Shown here: piece after piece, positions 34,909 to 44,256 of the stretch
Position numbering within the stretch: position 1 is the first letter of the stretch
Layout: the number at the start of each line of letters is the position of its first letter
From: Bacteroidales bacterium
GTDB lineage: Bacteria > Bacillota > Clostridia > Lachnospirales > Lachnospiraceae
Reading direction: 5' to 3'
DNA length: 64,000 nt
NCBI GenBank assembly: GCA_023664535.1
Contig: JAMPFJ010000005.1
Span: forward strand, 1 to 64,000
Notes under the pieces: model-generated
What the model saw: only the letters and a program-made list of their open reading frames with translations
The model's database searches: none
Told to the model about the DNA's origin: nothing
Position numbers and translations under genes: made by a program

Positions 34909-35093
34909 CTCTGTATCCGGCAGAGCAGATTTATGAGGAGGCGGCATTTATTGCCTATTACGCCCATTGGAGCCATGACGATATTATGGAGATGCCCCAT
35001 GGGGAACGCAGCAGATGGTGCAGGGAATTTTCCCGGATTAACCGGCAGTTGAATGACGAGCCGGAGAATGCGTTTGACATAAGCGGATTTTAA
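34863..35093 (+). CDS. DUF6760-like (Afp6-like) small protein reached by -1 frameshift
   Basis: This open frame contains no ATG, GTG or TTG start before its conserved part; only a CTG at 34911 without a ribosome site. From LYPAEQIYEEAAFIAYYAHW to the stop at 35091-35093 it matches the pattern of the short eCIS protein DUF6760 (YPxExIxEExAxIAYxxHW, then ERxRW). The frame is -1 relative to the upstream gene. Slippage at 34884-34890 would join residue 118 of the upstream protein to 67 residues here. The family name is from memory of the motif; the lack of a start codon is seen directly. Confidence 0.75.
   Translation, partial: PGNRGSGKFYECRSITLYPAEQIYEEAAFIAYYAHWSHDDIMEMPHGERSRWCREFSRINRQLNDEPENAFDISGF
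34865..34922 (+). other. Programmed -1 frameshift signal
   Basis: The slippery heptamer A AAT TTT (34884-34890) is in register with the upstream gene, fitting X XXY YYZ. After a 5-nt spacer comes a stem-loop, TGCCGGA (34896-34902) with TCCGGCA (34916-34922), 7 bp with a 13-nt loop. Purine-rich AGGAAA and AGAGG (34865-34876) lie upstream as possible Shine-Dalgarno-like stimulators. The zero-frame stop TAA (34906-34908) is in the loop. This is the dnaX or lambda G/GT layout. Confidence 0.8.
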
Positions 35094-35147
35094 TGCGGAA
35101 AAAGAGCCGCAGGATTTATGCGGGAAACTAAGATAAGGAGGAGTACA

Positions 35148-35567
35148 TTGAGCTTACATGATGAGTTGACCGTGAATTACCGGTTTAAGGTTTGGATTGA
35201 AAATCAAGAGGTAGCTTTTTCCCAGGTTTCCGGATTGAAAATGGAGACGAAGACAAAGGTAATTTCGCGGGGAGGGATGACGCAGATTACGGCGGAGCAG
35301 TCAGCGAAGACAAAGACATTAAAGCTGCAAAGAGGGGTATACCGGGGCGGAAAATCCGTATTGGACAAGCTGCGTCCTGGCATGTATTTAAAGCAGGGGA
35401 TTCTCATTACCGTACTGGGACAGGACGGAGAAATTGCCGTAAGCTATGCCATTGACAATGCGCTTGTGTCAAGGTGGGAGATTGCGGAGCTGGATGCGTT
35501 AAGCGGGAGGGTGTTGATTGACACATTTGAAATCGTGTATATCAATCTTAGTATTGTGGATAAGTAG
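35148..35567 (+). CDS. Tail tube protein 2 (Afp5-like, gp19 fold)
   Basis: About 139 aa, a second tube-type protein, probably the one that joins the tube to the hub. VNYRFKVWIENQEVAFSQVSGL is the gp19 start and LKLQRGVYRGGKSVLDKL the central block; it ends DTFEIVYINL. A TTG at 35148 follows AAGGAGGAG at 4-5 nt and is preferred; an in-frame ATG at 35118 has only a weak site. The two tube proteins differ strongly, so they are not a recent duplicate. Confidence 0.9.
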   Translation: MSLHDELTVNYRFKVWIENQEVAFSQVSGLKMETKTKVISRGGMTQITAEQSAKTKTLKLQRGVYRGGKSVLDKLRPGMYLKQGILITVLGQDGEIAVSYAIDNALVSRWEIAELDALSGRVLIDTFEIVYINLSIVDK

Positions 35568-35568
35568 A

Positions 35569-36105
35569 ATGGAAAATAAACATATTGCGTTTGCAAAAGG
35601 GATTATGGACAGGTACCGGCAGGAACCGCCTGGATATTATTATGGGACATCCGTTGTCCATCGGAAGAAAAAGGGCGCTTCGGTAAATGTGGATGTCTAC
35701 CGGCAGTTCAGCCAGATGTTTACCAGAGAATTTTATCAGCGAATCAGACAGTATGAAAATCGTTATTATCAGACGGTTACCAATCAGGATAACCGGAGAT
35801 TTATCCGCACGCTGGAGCAGATTTATAACCAGCCGGGAGAGAAAAAGCAGCTGGTGCATCTGTTCAAAAGACTTGGTGTGGTGACGAAAAACCAGCAGGA
35901 GTGGCAGGAGACGAGGCGGCTGCTCGCACAGTATGAGGAGGAGCTGATAAGGCTTAGAAGGCAGATAGAGCTTCAGGAGGAACATGTACACCGGCGGGAA
36001 AAGGAAGAAATACAGACGGTTTCCGTGAAAAAAATTACCGGCGAGGTAATGGAGAAAATCCGGCAGGAAATCAGAATGGAGCGGCTGCGGTACGGTTTGG
36101 ATTAA
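35569..36105 (+). CDS. Coiled-coil protein of the injection system, unknown function
   Basis: 178 aa, charged. After an N-terminal segment (GIMDRYRQEPPGYYYGTSVV), it is helical with a coiled coil from about residue 115 to 150 (TRRLLAQYEEELIRLRRQIE) and a basic C-terminus. No family recognised. The ATG at 35569 overlaps the stop region of the tube gene, so it is translationally coupled. It lies between tube 2 and the LysM hub. A tape measure would be expected somewhere in the locus, but this protein is very short for that role. An assembly chaperone is equally likely. Confidence 0.7.
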   Translation: MENKHIAFAKGIMDRYRQEPPGYYYGTSVVHRKKKGASVNVDVYRQFSQMFTREFYQRIRQYENRYYQTVTNQDNRRFIRTLEQIYNQPGEKKQLVHLFKRLGVVTKNQQEWQETRRLLAQYEEELIRLRRQIELQEEHVHRREKEEIQTVSVKKITGEVMEKIRQEIRMERLRYGLD

Positions 36106-36120
36106 CGGAAAGGCGTTGAA

Positions 36121-36771
36121 ATGGGAGATGTGGTGGCGAAAGCAAGCCTGATTGTAGAGGGAAAGACAGAAGAAATTCAAGTGGATTTTAATCCGTCGGA
36201 ATATAACCTGGTGAACAGTATTCATTATGCGGAGCAGAGTGTTTCGGGGCTTGATGGACCGATAGGCCAGTATATTGCGGGAAACAGTACAACCTTAAAG
36301 GTTACTTTTATTTTTGACACCTATACGCCGCCGACGCTGGAAAATCCGCAGGAGGGCGGAAGCGACGTGACGGAGCAGACGAAGAAAATTGCGAAGCTGA
36401 CGTTGATTGACGGAACGCTCCACCGGGTGCCCCAGGTAACCTTTTCCTGGGGAAGCATTAAGTTCACCGGAGTGATAACGGAGGTGGTGGAAAATTATAC
36501 GCTGTTTCTGGCGGACGGTAAGCCGGTTCAGGCAAAATTAGATGTCACCTTTAAGTCTGTTTATGATATCTCTACGGGGAAGAAATCCTCGCCCTTTGAA
36601 TCCCCCGACCGGACAAAGGTAAAAACCGTGCTGGCGGGGGAAGCGCTGTGGAGTATTGCCGCACAGGAATACGGCGATTCGGAGGCATGGAAAGTGATTG
36701 CCAGGGAAAACGGCATCTTAAACCCGTTGGACATTTTTCCGGGACAGCGGCTGAAACTGCCGCCGTTATAA
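36121..36771 (+). CDS. LysM-containing tube-initiator/hub protein (Afp7-like)
   Basis: 216 aa. Residues 1 to about 150 resemble the gp53/Afp7 hub part (VDFNPSEYNLVNSIHYAEQ, LKVTFIFDTYTPP, GVITEVVENYTLF). A single C-terminal LysM follows (about 168-216: VLAGEALWSIAAQEYGDSEAW, then NPLDIFPGQRLKLPPL). In contractile systems this protein sits at the baseplate around the spike and clamps the first tube ring. It lies before the VgrG-like gene as in Afp/PVC. Confidence 0.92.
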   Translation: MGDVVAKASLIVEGKTEEIQVDFNPSEYNLVNSIHYAEQSVSGLDGPIGQYIAGNSTTLKVTFIFDTYTPPTLENPQEGGSDVTEQTKKIAKLTLIDGTLHRVPQVTFSWGSIKFTGVITEVVENYTLFLADGKPVQAKLDVTFKSVYDISTGKKSSPFESPDRTKVKTVLAGEALWSIAAQEYGDSEAWKVIARENGILNPLDIFPGQRLKLPPL

Positions 36772-36815
36772 GAAAAATGCAGACATAATTAACCGCCGCA
36801 GGCAGGAGGATAGGG

Positions 36816-38660
36816 ATGAAAGGTAAAGACTTGATGACGGCAGTGTACACCTATGATGAGCTGGTTAAAGAATATCAGGATTTCCGTGTGCCGGCGGCTG
36901 CCATTTATATCGGGAACAGTAAGGAGAATGTGATTGCCGCAAAAAAAGCGGCGGTGGAAAGTATACGGATTACCCTTTCGGCAGACCAGACGGCGGTGCT
37001 GAGCTTCCGGATTGTGAATGGGTTTGATTTGACTACACACAGCATGCAGGGGGAAATAAAGGAGCTGTTTCGTGTGGGAAAGGTGATTGAGGCGGCGCTG
37101 GGGTATGGCTCCAGCCTTACCACGGTATTTAAAGGATATATTGCGGAATATAAAACCGTTTATCAGGAGATGCCGGCAATTTCCGTAACCGCATTGGACT
37201 TAAGAAAGCTGCTGATGCAAAGCAGGAGAAGAAAATATAAATATGCCGAAAACACCTACTCCCAGATTTTCAGCGAGGTGATGGGCAATTACCGGAAGCT
37301 GTATGATACCCTGCATGTGGATTCCGTGGAGCAGAAGGAGGAGCTGACACAAAACGATACGGACTACCGCTTTATCCGGGACGAGCTGTGCCGTAAGGGC
37401 AATCGGGAATTTTTTGTGGTGGGAAAGGACGTTTATTTTAAAAAGCCGGAAGAAGAGGGGTCTTCCTTTTTGGAGCTGGAATGGGGGAAAAACCTGATTT
37501 CCTTTCAGGCGGGGAGCGGTTATTGTAACGGGCAGATGAAGGTCTACAGCTGCCAGGAGGATAAAACCTGGAATACAGCGCAGACCAGCATTAAAACAGG
37601 AGACGACACACCGTCTTTAACGGCGGAGACGCAGATTGAGGAGTGGGAGCTGGGCGCGGGTCTGGATACACAGATTCTTACGAACTGGCTGGATAAGAAA
37701 GCATCCGAAAAAAAGGAAAAAAACCGGACGGCGGCGGGTACGCTTATCGGGCTTCCGGAGCTGGTTCCGGGAAGATATATTAAAATTAAAGGCGTCGATT
37801 CCGACGATGAGGGCATTTATTATCTGAAAGAGGTCAGCCATAGCTTTGACCACGACGGATTTATCACGTCGTTTTCCGTGGGGGAAAGGGGTGACCGTTT
37901 AACAGCCGGAGAGGCGGGCGGTGCAGAGGAAAACCGGTACCGGGGGATGATGCGGGCAGTGGTAAAGCAGAACTGGGACGAGGAGCATCCCGGAAAGGTT
38001 CTGGTTGATTTGCTGACCGGGGAAGAGGGAAAAAACAGTACGAAATGGCTTCCGGTGGTTCAGCCGTATTGCGGGGCAGGATATGGATTTTACTTTCATC
38101 CGGAAATTGATACGGAGGTGATTGTGGGAAGCCTGGCCGGGGACGTGAACAGCCTGGTTGTCATGGGAAGCATGTGGAATGAAGTGGACGCCCTGCCGGC
38201 GGACACCGCAGGAGAGAAAAATGTGGTGAAGAGAATCCGGACAAAGGGGAATCATGAAATTGTTTTTTGCGATGAGGAAGATGCGGGGAAGGTACAGATA
38301 CATACAAATGGAAAGCTTAACATTACGCTGGATGATGCGAAAAAAACCATAACCGTATTTGATGAGGAGGAAAAAAACGGACTACAGATTGACGGGGAAA
38401 AGGGAACGCTGACCTTAAAGGCAGACAAAAAAATTATCTTGTCCGCAGGAGACAAGGAAATGATAGTAGTTGACGGAAATGGCGGAAAGGTCTTACTGGA
38501 AGCGGACAAAATAGAGGAAAAGGGTAAACAGAATATGCAGATACAGGCACAGAAATTGGAGATAAAGGGAAACGTAACCGAGATGAAAGCGGAGGGTTCT
38601 CTCAAGATAAACAGCAGCGCAGTCACCGAGATAAAAGGCTCTATGGTGAAGATAAATTAG
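36816..38660 (+). CDS. VgrG-like spike/hub protein (Afp8-like)
   Basis: 614 aa trimeric spike that the PAAR-like tip should cap. The N-terminal gp27-like part runs to about residue 370 (PAAAIYIGNSKENV; FRIVNGFDLTTHSMQGEIKELFRVGK). A gp5 OB-fold follows at about 372-470 (MMRAVVKQNWDEEHPGKVLV, then WLPVVQPYCGAGYGFYFHPE and GSMWN). The C-terminus is a beta-helix of short polar strands ending in repeats (NGKLNITLDD, KLEIKGNVTEM, GSLKINSSAVTEIKGS). AGGAGG lies upstream of the ATG; an in-frame ATG at 36834 is less likely. Confidence 0.94.
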   Translation: MKGKDLMTAVYTYDELVKEYQDFRVPAAAIYIGNSKENVIAAKKAAVESIRITLSADQTAVLSFRIVNGFDLTTHSMQGEIKELFRVGKVIEAALGYGSSLTTVFKGYIAEYKTVYQEMPAISVTALDLRKLLMQSRRRKYKYAENTYSQIFSEVMGNYRKLYDTLHVDSVEQKEELTQNDTDYRFIRDELCRKGNREFFVVGKDVYFKKPEEEGSSFLELEWGKNLISFQAGSGYCNGQMKVYSCQEDKTWNTAQTSIKTGDDTPSLTAETQIEEWELGAGLDTQILTNWLDKKASEKKEKNRTAAGTLIGLPELVPGRYIKIKGVDSDDEGIYYLKEVSHSFDHDGFITSFSVGERGDRLTAGEAGGAEENRYRGMMRAVVKQNWDEEHPGKVLVDLLTGEEGKNSTKWLPVVQPYCGAGYGFYFHPEIDTEVIVGSLAGDVNSLVVMGSMWNEVDALPADTAGEKNVVKRIRTKGNHEIVFCDEEDAGKVQIHTNGKLNITLDDAKKTITVFDEEEKNGLQIDGEKGTLTLKADKKIILSAGDKEMIVVDGNGGKVLLEADKIEEKGKQNMQIQAQKLEIKGNVTEMKAEGSLKINSSAVTEIKGSMVKIN

Positions 38661-38672
38661 GAGGAATAAAAG

Positions 38673-41210
38673 TTGGCAATGCCTGATTTTTACCGGGATA
38701 CATCGGAGAAAACAATAGAAAAAATAGAACGTATGGCAGCTGCCTATACCGGGAACTGGAGCTTTAATCCGGAATATCCGGATATGGGAACGGCTCTCGC
38801 CACTCTCTTTGCCGATATGATGGATGATACGGTGAGACGATTTAATGCTCTGCCGGAAAGATACCGGATAGAGTTTTATAATCTGCTGGGGGCACAGTGC
38901 CTGCCGGGAAAGGAGGCAGAGGGTTATGTCGTCTTTCCCAATGTCAATGAGGAGGTTCCCGGGGTGCCGGTGGGCAGCGGGACAAGGGTGCTTGGAAGCG
39001 GCGGGGAGGAAAAGACTGTTTTCTTTGAAACACAGGAGGATATCTATGTGTCGTCGGCAAGACTGGAAAAGGTATATTTTGTCGACGGGCAGGCAGATTA
39101 TATCAGTCCGCCTCTGGAGTTTCCCATAATGGAAACAGCGGTAAACAATCAGCAGTCCCATGTCTTTTATCTGGGACACGGAACGGTTTTTTCGATAAAG
39201 ACGGAGGGGGAAATTATTCTTGACTTTCCGGTTTTACGGTACTGCGGACGGGAAGAGCTTAACCGGTTTCTGATGAACGAGGCGGTATGGTCATATTACA
39301 GTGAGGAGGGCTTTGTCCATTTTTCCGATTTCCGGTATGAGGAGGGAAGAGTATACCTGTATAAAAACAGGCAGATGCCGCCGTCGGCAAAGACGGATAT
39401 ACAGGGGACGGAAAGCTTCTGGATTCGTATGGAGACCGGTGCGATGAAACCGGAAAGCAAAGTGGTTTTTCCGGGGATTTCCCTTGCCTCTGCCGGAAGT
39501 TATCTTCTGCCGGAGATGATTTATGACGGGATAATGGAGCTGGACAAGGAAAGCTTTCTGCCCTTCGGGGAAAAGCCGTATCCCTATGCGGAGGTATATA
39601 TAGCCTGCGACGAGGCGTTCTCCAAAAAAGGGGCGGCGTTGCGGATGGATTTCGATTTGGAATTTTTAAGCTTTCCCGGGGAACTGAAATCTCCGGAATA
39701 TCCTGTTCAGTGGCGGAATATTATGCCCCAGTCGGCATTTCAAAAGCCGGAACCGGTAGATATTCTGATTCATTCGGTGGTCTGGGAATATTATAACGGG
39801 CTTGGATGGACGCGGATACCGGACACAAAGGGGGAAGAAGCCCTGTTCCGGGTGAAACGGGAAAAGGAGCATATTACCGTAAGCTTTCTGTGCCCGGAGG
39901 ATATCTGTCCTTTTTTGATGGCGGCAAAGGAGAGCTATTGTATACGGCTCCGGATTTCCAAAATAGTCAATCTATATGCGATGGACGGAATTTATATTAC
40001 GCCCTGCATAAAAAATCTGCGCTTGGATTACCGGTATGAAAAAACGAATATTTTGCCGGAACGTGCATTTGCCGTTAACGGGATGGTGACGGAGGAAATA
40101 AAATGCGCCGGAGAATTTACGCCGTTTTTTCAACGGTTTCCGGATAGAAAGATGCTCTATCTCTCTTTTTCGGGACCGCTTAACGAGGAGGGAATCTGCC
40201 TTTTGTTTGTGCCAGAAAAAATGAAGAAGCAGGCCGGCATCCGGTATCGGTATGAATATTACGGGAAAGCAGGATGGAGCGGATTGAAGGCAGAGGACAC
40301 AACCGCTGATTTTACGAAAACGGGGACGGTTACCCTGTATACCGCACATACCTTTTTAAGACAGGAATTTTTTGGACAGACGGGGTTCTGGATTCGGATT
40401 GTCCAGGAAAAGGATGTGCAAACAGAGGCGGAAGCAGCTCTTCCGGTGCTTACCGGAATTTATATAAATGCCGCAGCGGTTACAGCACAAAGGGGAAGCG
40501 GTAAATACGGCGTCCTGCCCTCCGGTGGCATTTATGGGATGGAGCGCAGTATCGGGTTTATCAGTAAGGTGACAAATCCGGAGCCGATAACAGGAGGCTG
40601 GGACGGAGAAAACCGGGGGCAGGCGGTAAAGCGGTTTTCTGCTTTTTTACGGCATCAGGACAGGGCGGTAACACCGGGGGATTTCGAGGATTTGGTTTAT
40701 GGCAGGGTGAGAAACATAGTTCAGGTAAAGTGTTTTCCCGGCAGGGATGAATGCGGGAAAAGGATGCCGGGACATATTACGCTGGCAGTTTTGCCGGATA
40801 CGGAGAGCGGGCTGTCTGCTGAACAGATAGAGGAAGAGATTTTGGAAAGCCTGCTGCCCCATATCGAGCGGGGAATATATGATGAGGGCAGGCTTCACAT
40901 TGTGGAGCCGGAATGGATTGCCGTTAACGTGCATATGAGCGTTGTCGTAAAAAAAACGGCAAAGCTTTATCTGTTAAAGGAAAAAATTAGTCGGGAAATC
41001 AATGCGTTTGTTCATCCGGTAACCGGGAATTTTGACAAAAAAGGGTGGAAAATCGGTGTTCTGCCCTCTGTGCCGCAGCTTCAGAATGTGTGCAGCCAGA
41101 TGGATGAGATTTTGTATATAAAGAATTTAAGCCTGAAGGACAAAACGGATTCCCGGCTTTATGCACTGGGAATTGGCGGGGAACATGAGATAGAGATTAT
41201 TCCGGAGTGA
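38673..41210 (+). CDS. Baseplate J-like protein 1 (Afp11-like wedge)
   Basis: 845 aa. The N-terminal motif NPEYPDMGTALATLFADMMDDTVRRFNALPERYRIEF is the J/gp6 wedge dimerisation region (residues 29-65). AVKRFSAFLRHQDRAVTPGDFEDL and a later gp6-type core follow. The C-terminus shows the usual beta domain (VNVHMSVVVKKTAKLYLLK). The start is TTG: AGGAGG at 38659-38664 is 8 nt from it and 14 nt from the ATG at 38679. It lies next to a second J protein, forming the heteromeric baseplate wedge. Confidence 0.92.
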   Translation: MAMPDFYRDTSEKTIEKIERMAAAYTGNWSFNPEYPDMGTALATLFADMMDDTVRRFNALPERYRIEFYNLLGAQCLPGKEAEGYVVFPNVNEEVPGVPVGSGTRVLGSGGEEKTVFFETQEDIYVSSARLEKVYFVDGQADYISPPLEFPIMETAVNNQQSHVFYLGHGTVFSIKTEGEIILDFPVLRYCGREELNRFLMNEAVWSYYSEEGFVHFSDFRYEEGRVYLYKNRQMPPSAKTDIQGTESFWIRMETGAMKPESKVVFPGISLASAGSYLLPEMIYDGIMELDKESFLPFGEKPYPYAEVYIACDEAFSKKGAALRMDFDLEFLSFPGELKSPEYPVQWRNIMPQSAFQKPEPVDILIHSVVWEYYNGLGWTRIPDTKGEEALFRVKREKEHITVSFLCPEDICPFLMAAKESYCIRLRISKIVNLYAMDGIYITPCIKNLRLDYRYEKTNILPERAFAVNGMVTEEIKCAGEFTPFFQRFPDRKMLYLSFSGPLNEEGICLLFVPEKMKKQAGIRYRYEYYGKAGWSGLKAEDTTADFTKTGTVTLYTAHTFLRQEFFGQTGFWIRIVQEKDVQTEAEAALPVLTGIYINAAAVTAQRGSGKYGVLPSGGIYGMERSIGFISKVTNPEPITGGWDGENRGQAVKRFSAFLRHQDRAVTPGDFEDLVYGRVRNIVQVKCFPGRDECGKRMPGHITLAVLPDTESGLSAEQIEEEILESLLPHIERGIYDEGRLHIVEPEWIAVNVHMSVVVKKTAKLYLLKEKISREINAFVHPVTGNFDKKGWKIGVLPSVPQLQNVCSQMDEILYIKNLSLKDKTDSRLYALGIGGEHEIEIIPE

Positions 41211-41217
41211 AAGGAAA

Positions 41218-43239
41218 ATGTGTATGCTTCCATGGGAGGAACAGGAAAATCAAAGCTTTGAGGAGATAGCCGGCAGGGCGAGGGAAAAAATAAGCAGGCG
41301 TTATCCCGCATGGACAAATTATAATCCGGCGGACAGCGGTATGGCGTTACTGGAGTTGTTTGCCTATATGACCGAGCTGCAGCAGTTTCATCTTGAGCAG
41401 CTTGGACGGTCGCATCGGCTGGCTTTTCTGCATCTGCTGGGAATGAGCCCTGCCGGAATGGAACCGGCGGCGGTGGTGGCGGTCGCAGCAGGCGTAGGGC
41501 GCCCGTTTACATTAAGGAAAGGAACAAAGGCGGCTGCTGGAAAGATAATTTTTGAAGCAGCGGAATCCGTTTATCTGGAAAAGGATAATCTCATTATTCC
41601 GGATGCGGAGCTGCCGTTTTATCCTTTTGGGGAGAATCCCGAATCCGGGGCGGCTTATGAGATACGTCTGCGGGACCGGCTGGAGAAAAAGACTGTCCAC
41701 ACACTGTATTTCCGTCTGGAGGATAATTATTCGGTGAAAAGAAATGCGGCAGATTCGGAGGAATTTATTCCACTGGTGCATTTGCAGCTGGAATATAGTG
41801 ACGGGAACGGATACCGGAACGGTAAAATAATTAAAGACACCACCTTTGGACTGTTACAGTCGGGGATGCTGCAGTTTTGCATCGGGGAGAGGATGGAAAG
41901 GACGGGGGAGGCATACAAATTAAGAATAACGGTGTGGGGGGAGTATGATACGGCGCCGTTAATTGGCGGGATTGGCTTTAACAGGATTCCCTTTGTCCAG
42001 AGGGATACGGTGCGGGAATGCCGGGAGTTTCGGATTACCCTTGGCGAAAAGGAATTTTACGAAATTGTCTGTGATTCGTGGAATGCCGTTCATGGCGATA
42101 CACGGGTTTTTCTCCGGACGGAGGAGGGATATAAACAGACGGCAAAGTTTGCTGTTTATGATGAGGGAAACCGTCATTTTGTTTTCGCAAAGGAGGTCTT
42201 TGCAGAAATGTCCGGTGAGGCTTGCGTCTGTCTGGTATCCGATTGTCCGGAAAGGGATACGGGTGCATTTACCCTTCGGGCAGACGGAATGCCGGGACAG
42301 CAGTTTTTCCTGCCTGACAAAAATGTACTGGGGAAAGAGTTTGCAGTCTGGACAGCGGATGATGAAACGCCGGGGCGTTATATGCCGTGGTTTCCGGTGA
42401 AGGATTTTGCCCAGGCAGGCTGCATGGACAGATGCTATGTTTTGGAAGAGGAAAAGGGGATTCTGAAATTCGGGGATGGAAGGCAGGGGGTTATCCCGAG
42501 GGGCGATATAGAAATAATCGCCTATGCCGTCTGTCAGGGGACTGGCGGAAATATCCAGAGGAACCAGATGACGGGTTTTTTACAGGAGACAGGGGTAAAG
42601 AGCCTGAATAATCCGTTTCCGGCAGCAGGCGGAAGATATGGGGAGACAGTAGAGGACTGCGTTGAACGGTATCGGCGGGAAATGCAGGAAAAGCACAGGG
42701 CAGTGACCCATGAGGATTATGTGGAAATAATCAAAAGGACGCCGGGGCTTAGAATTAAGCGGGCGAGGGTGTGTTCGTCCAAAGTAGAGGAAAACAGCCT
42801 TGAGGCAGTGGTGCAGCCCCTTACCAATAACCGGAGAGTATTAAGGGGCAGCGGATATGAAAAAAATGTAATGCGTTTTCTGGAGAAGCGGAAAATGCTG
42901 GGCACCCGGATTATCATGAAAAAACCGGAGTATATCCGCATTGATATGCGGCTGGAAATCATGGTGAAGAGCCGTTATCCGGACGGGAAAGAGAAAATAG
43001 AAGAACGGGTTAGAAGTTATTTTGACGAAAAAACGGACTTTGGGAAAACCATTGTATACGGTCACTTATTTGGGTATATCGATTCTCTGCCGGAAACGGA
43101 GGGGATTCGGGAGCTGACGCTTCAGGCTAAAGGCAGGGGGGCTTTTCGGGATGACAATCACGATATTCATTTACCTTTCTATGGCATGGCATATTTGGAG
43201 GAACTGAAAATACGGTGTATTCCGGCGGCGGAGGGATAA
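41218..43239 (+). CDS. Baseplate J-like protein 2 (Afp12-like wedge)
   Basis: 673 aa, partner of the wedge protein at 38673. WTNYNPADSGMALLELFAYMTELQQFHLEQL is the J-family start (residues 34-64). RYRREMQEKHRAVTHEDYVEIIKRTPGL is the conserved core motif near 480. The C-terminal region (RIDMRLEIMVKSRYPDG, FGYIDSLPETEGIREL) is typical of gpJ. Starts at ATG 41218 with AAAGGA before it; a second ATG lies 6 nt on. It overlaps the open frame of the next gene, but that gene's real start is at 43251. Confidence 0.92.
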   Translation: MCMLPWEEQENQSFEEIAGRAREKISRRYPAWTNYNPADSGMALLELFAYMTELQQFHLEQLGRSHRLAFLHLLGMSPAGMEPAAVVAVAAGVGRPFTLRKGTKAAAGKIIFEAAESVYLEKDNLIIPDAELPFYPFGENPESGAAYEIRLRDRLEKKTVHTLYFRLEDNYSVKRNAADSEEFIPLVHLQLEYSDGNGYRNGKIIKDTTFGLLQSGMLQFCIGERMERTGEAYKLRITVWGEYDTAPLIGGIGFNRIPFVQRDTVRECREFRITLGEKEFYEIVCDSWNAVHGDTRVFLRTEEGYKQTAKFAVYDEGNRHFVFAKEVFAEMSGEACVCLVSDCPERDTGAFTLRADGMPGQQFFLPDKNVLGKEFAVWTADDETPGRYMPWFPVKDFAQAGCMDRCYVLEEEKGILKFGDGRQGVIPRGDIEIIAYAVCQGTGGNIQRNQMTGFLQETGVKSLNNPFPAAGGRYGETVEDCVERYRREMQEKHRAVTHEDYVEIIKRTPGLRIKRARVCSSKVEENSLEAVVQPLTNNRRVLRGSGYEKNVMRFLEKRKMLGTRIIMKKPEYIRIDMRLEIMVKSRYPDGKEKIEERVRSYFDEKTDFGKTIVYGHLFGYIDSLPETEGIRELTLQAKGRGAFRDDNHDIHLPFYGMAYLEELKIRCIPAAEG

Positions 43240-43250
43240 AGGGAAATAAG

Positions 43251-44243
43251 ATGAGTTATTTTATATTAAATAAACCGGAGGATTATATCCGGCAGGATGG
43301 CTGCCTTTGCTCCAGAGCACTGGACAGTGGCGGGAAAGGTACGCAGTGGTCAAGGCTTGCCGTGCGTTGGAAAGAGAAAAAAAGCGACGGGATAAAGATA
43401 TTCTTTTTTACGGCGGAAGAGAAAGAGAGCCTGTTTTCCTCCGGGGAAGCCCTTTGCCTGGACAGCGGCTTGGACTGTCTGCTGACCCGGATGGCGGGGA
43501 GATATGCCGGCGTCCGTATTGTCGGCTGGGATAAGGAGAGGATGCCGGAGGACCTGCCGGAAATACAGATTTTTTTTCAATGGGATTCGTGGCTTGATTA
43601 TCTGCCAGAGCTTTATCGGGAACAGGCGGGAAAGAATGATTTCCTGTTCCGTTACCTAAGCATTTTCCAATGGATATATTACGATATGAGCCAGAGGATT
43701 TCGGCGGTTCCCCATATGCTGTATCCGGCTTATGCCGATGCGGAACTGCTGGAGTGGATGGCAGATTGGTTTGCGATGGAAAACGTGACGGTCTGGAATA
43801 AGCAACAGTTGATTTATCTGGTGGAAAACGGAAAGCGGCTTTGCGGCATACGGGGAACAAGGCAGTATATGGAAGAAATGGTGGCTCTCTATACAGGCTG
43901 TAGCCCATTTATTGTGGAGAGTTATCAGACACAGTGTGCGCAGACAGAAATAAAAAGGGCAGCAATTATGGAAAGGCTGTACGGCGGGAATGCCTATGTC
44001 ATTACCGTTATCCTTCCCCAGGGAGCGGTGTCTGACCGGCAGGAAACGGCGGTTTTACAGCAGATTATCCGCCTTGCGGCGCCGGCTTATATGGAGTGCC
44101 GGTTAGTCGTGTTAGAGCCGTATATTTTTTTAGACAGATATACTTATATCGGGCTTAACAGCTGTCTCGGCAGCTATCGGAATGTACAATTAGACGGTAA
44201 CGGGCTTACCCCGTATATCTCTGTGATTGGAGATAAGCAGTAG
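43251..44243 (+). CDS. Phage tail protein I-like baseplate component
   Basis: About 330 aa. The first 105 residues are variable. The tail-protein-I domain then begins with WDSWLDYLPELYREQAGKNDFLFRYLSIF, followed by LYPAYADAELLEWMADWFAM and KRLCGIRGTRQYMEEMVALYTG, the usual motifs. It links wedge and fibre in contractile particles. The frame is open from 43215 within the upstream gene, but the ATG at 43251 follows GGAGGGATAAAGGG and starts a plausible MSYFILN. Confidence 0.9.
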   Translation: MSYFILNKPEDYIRQDGCLCSRALDSGGKGTQWSRLAVRWKEKKSDGIKIFFFTAEEKESLFSSGEALCLDSGLDCLLTRMAGRYAGVRIVGWDKERMPEDLPEIQIFFQWDSWLDYLPELYREQAGKNDFLFRYLSIFQWIYYDMSQRISAVPHMLYPAYADAELLEWMADWFAMENVTVWNKQQLIYLVENGKRLCGIRGTRQYMEEMVALYTGCSPFIVESYQTQCAQTEIKRAAIMERLYGGNAYVITVILPQGAVSDRQETAVLQQIIRLAAPAYMECRLVVLEPYIFLDRYTYIGLNSCLGSYRNVQLDGNGLTPYISVIGDKQ

Positions 44244-44256
44244 AGGAGGACTGGCG

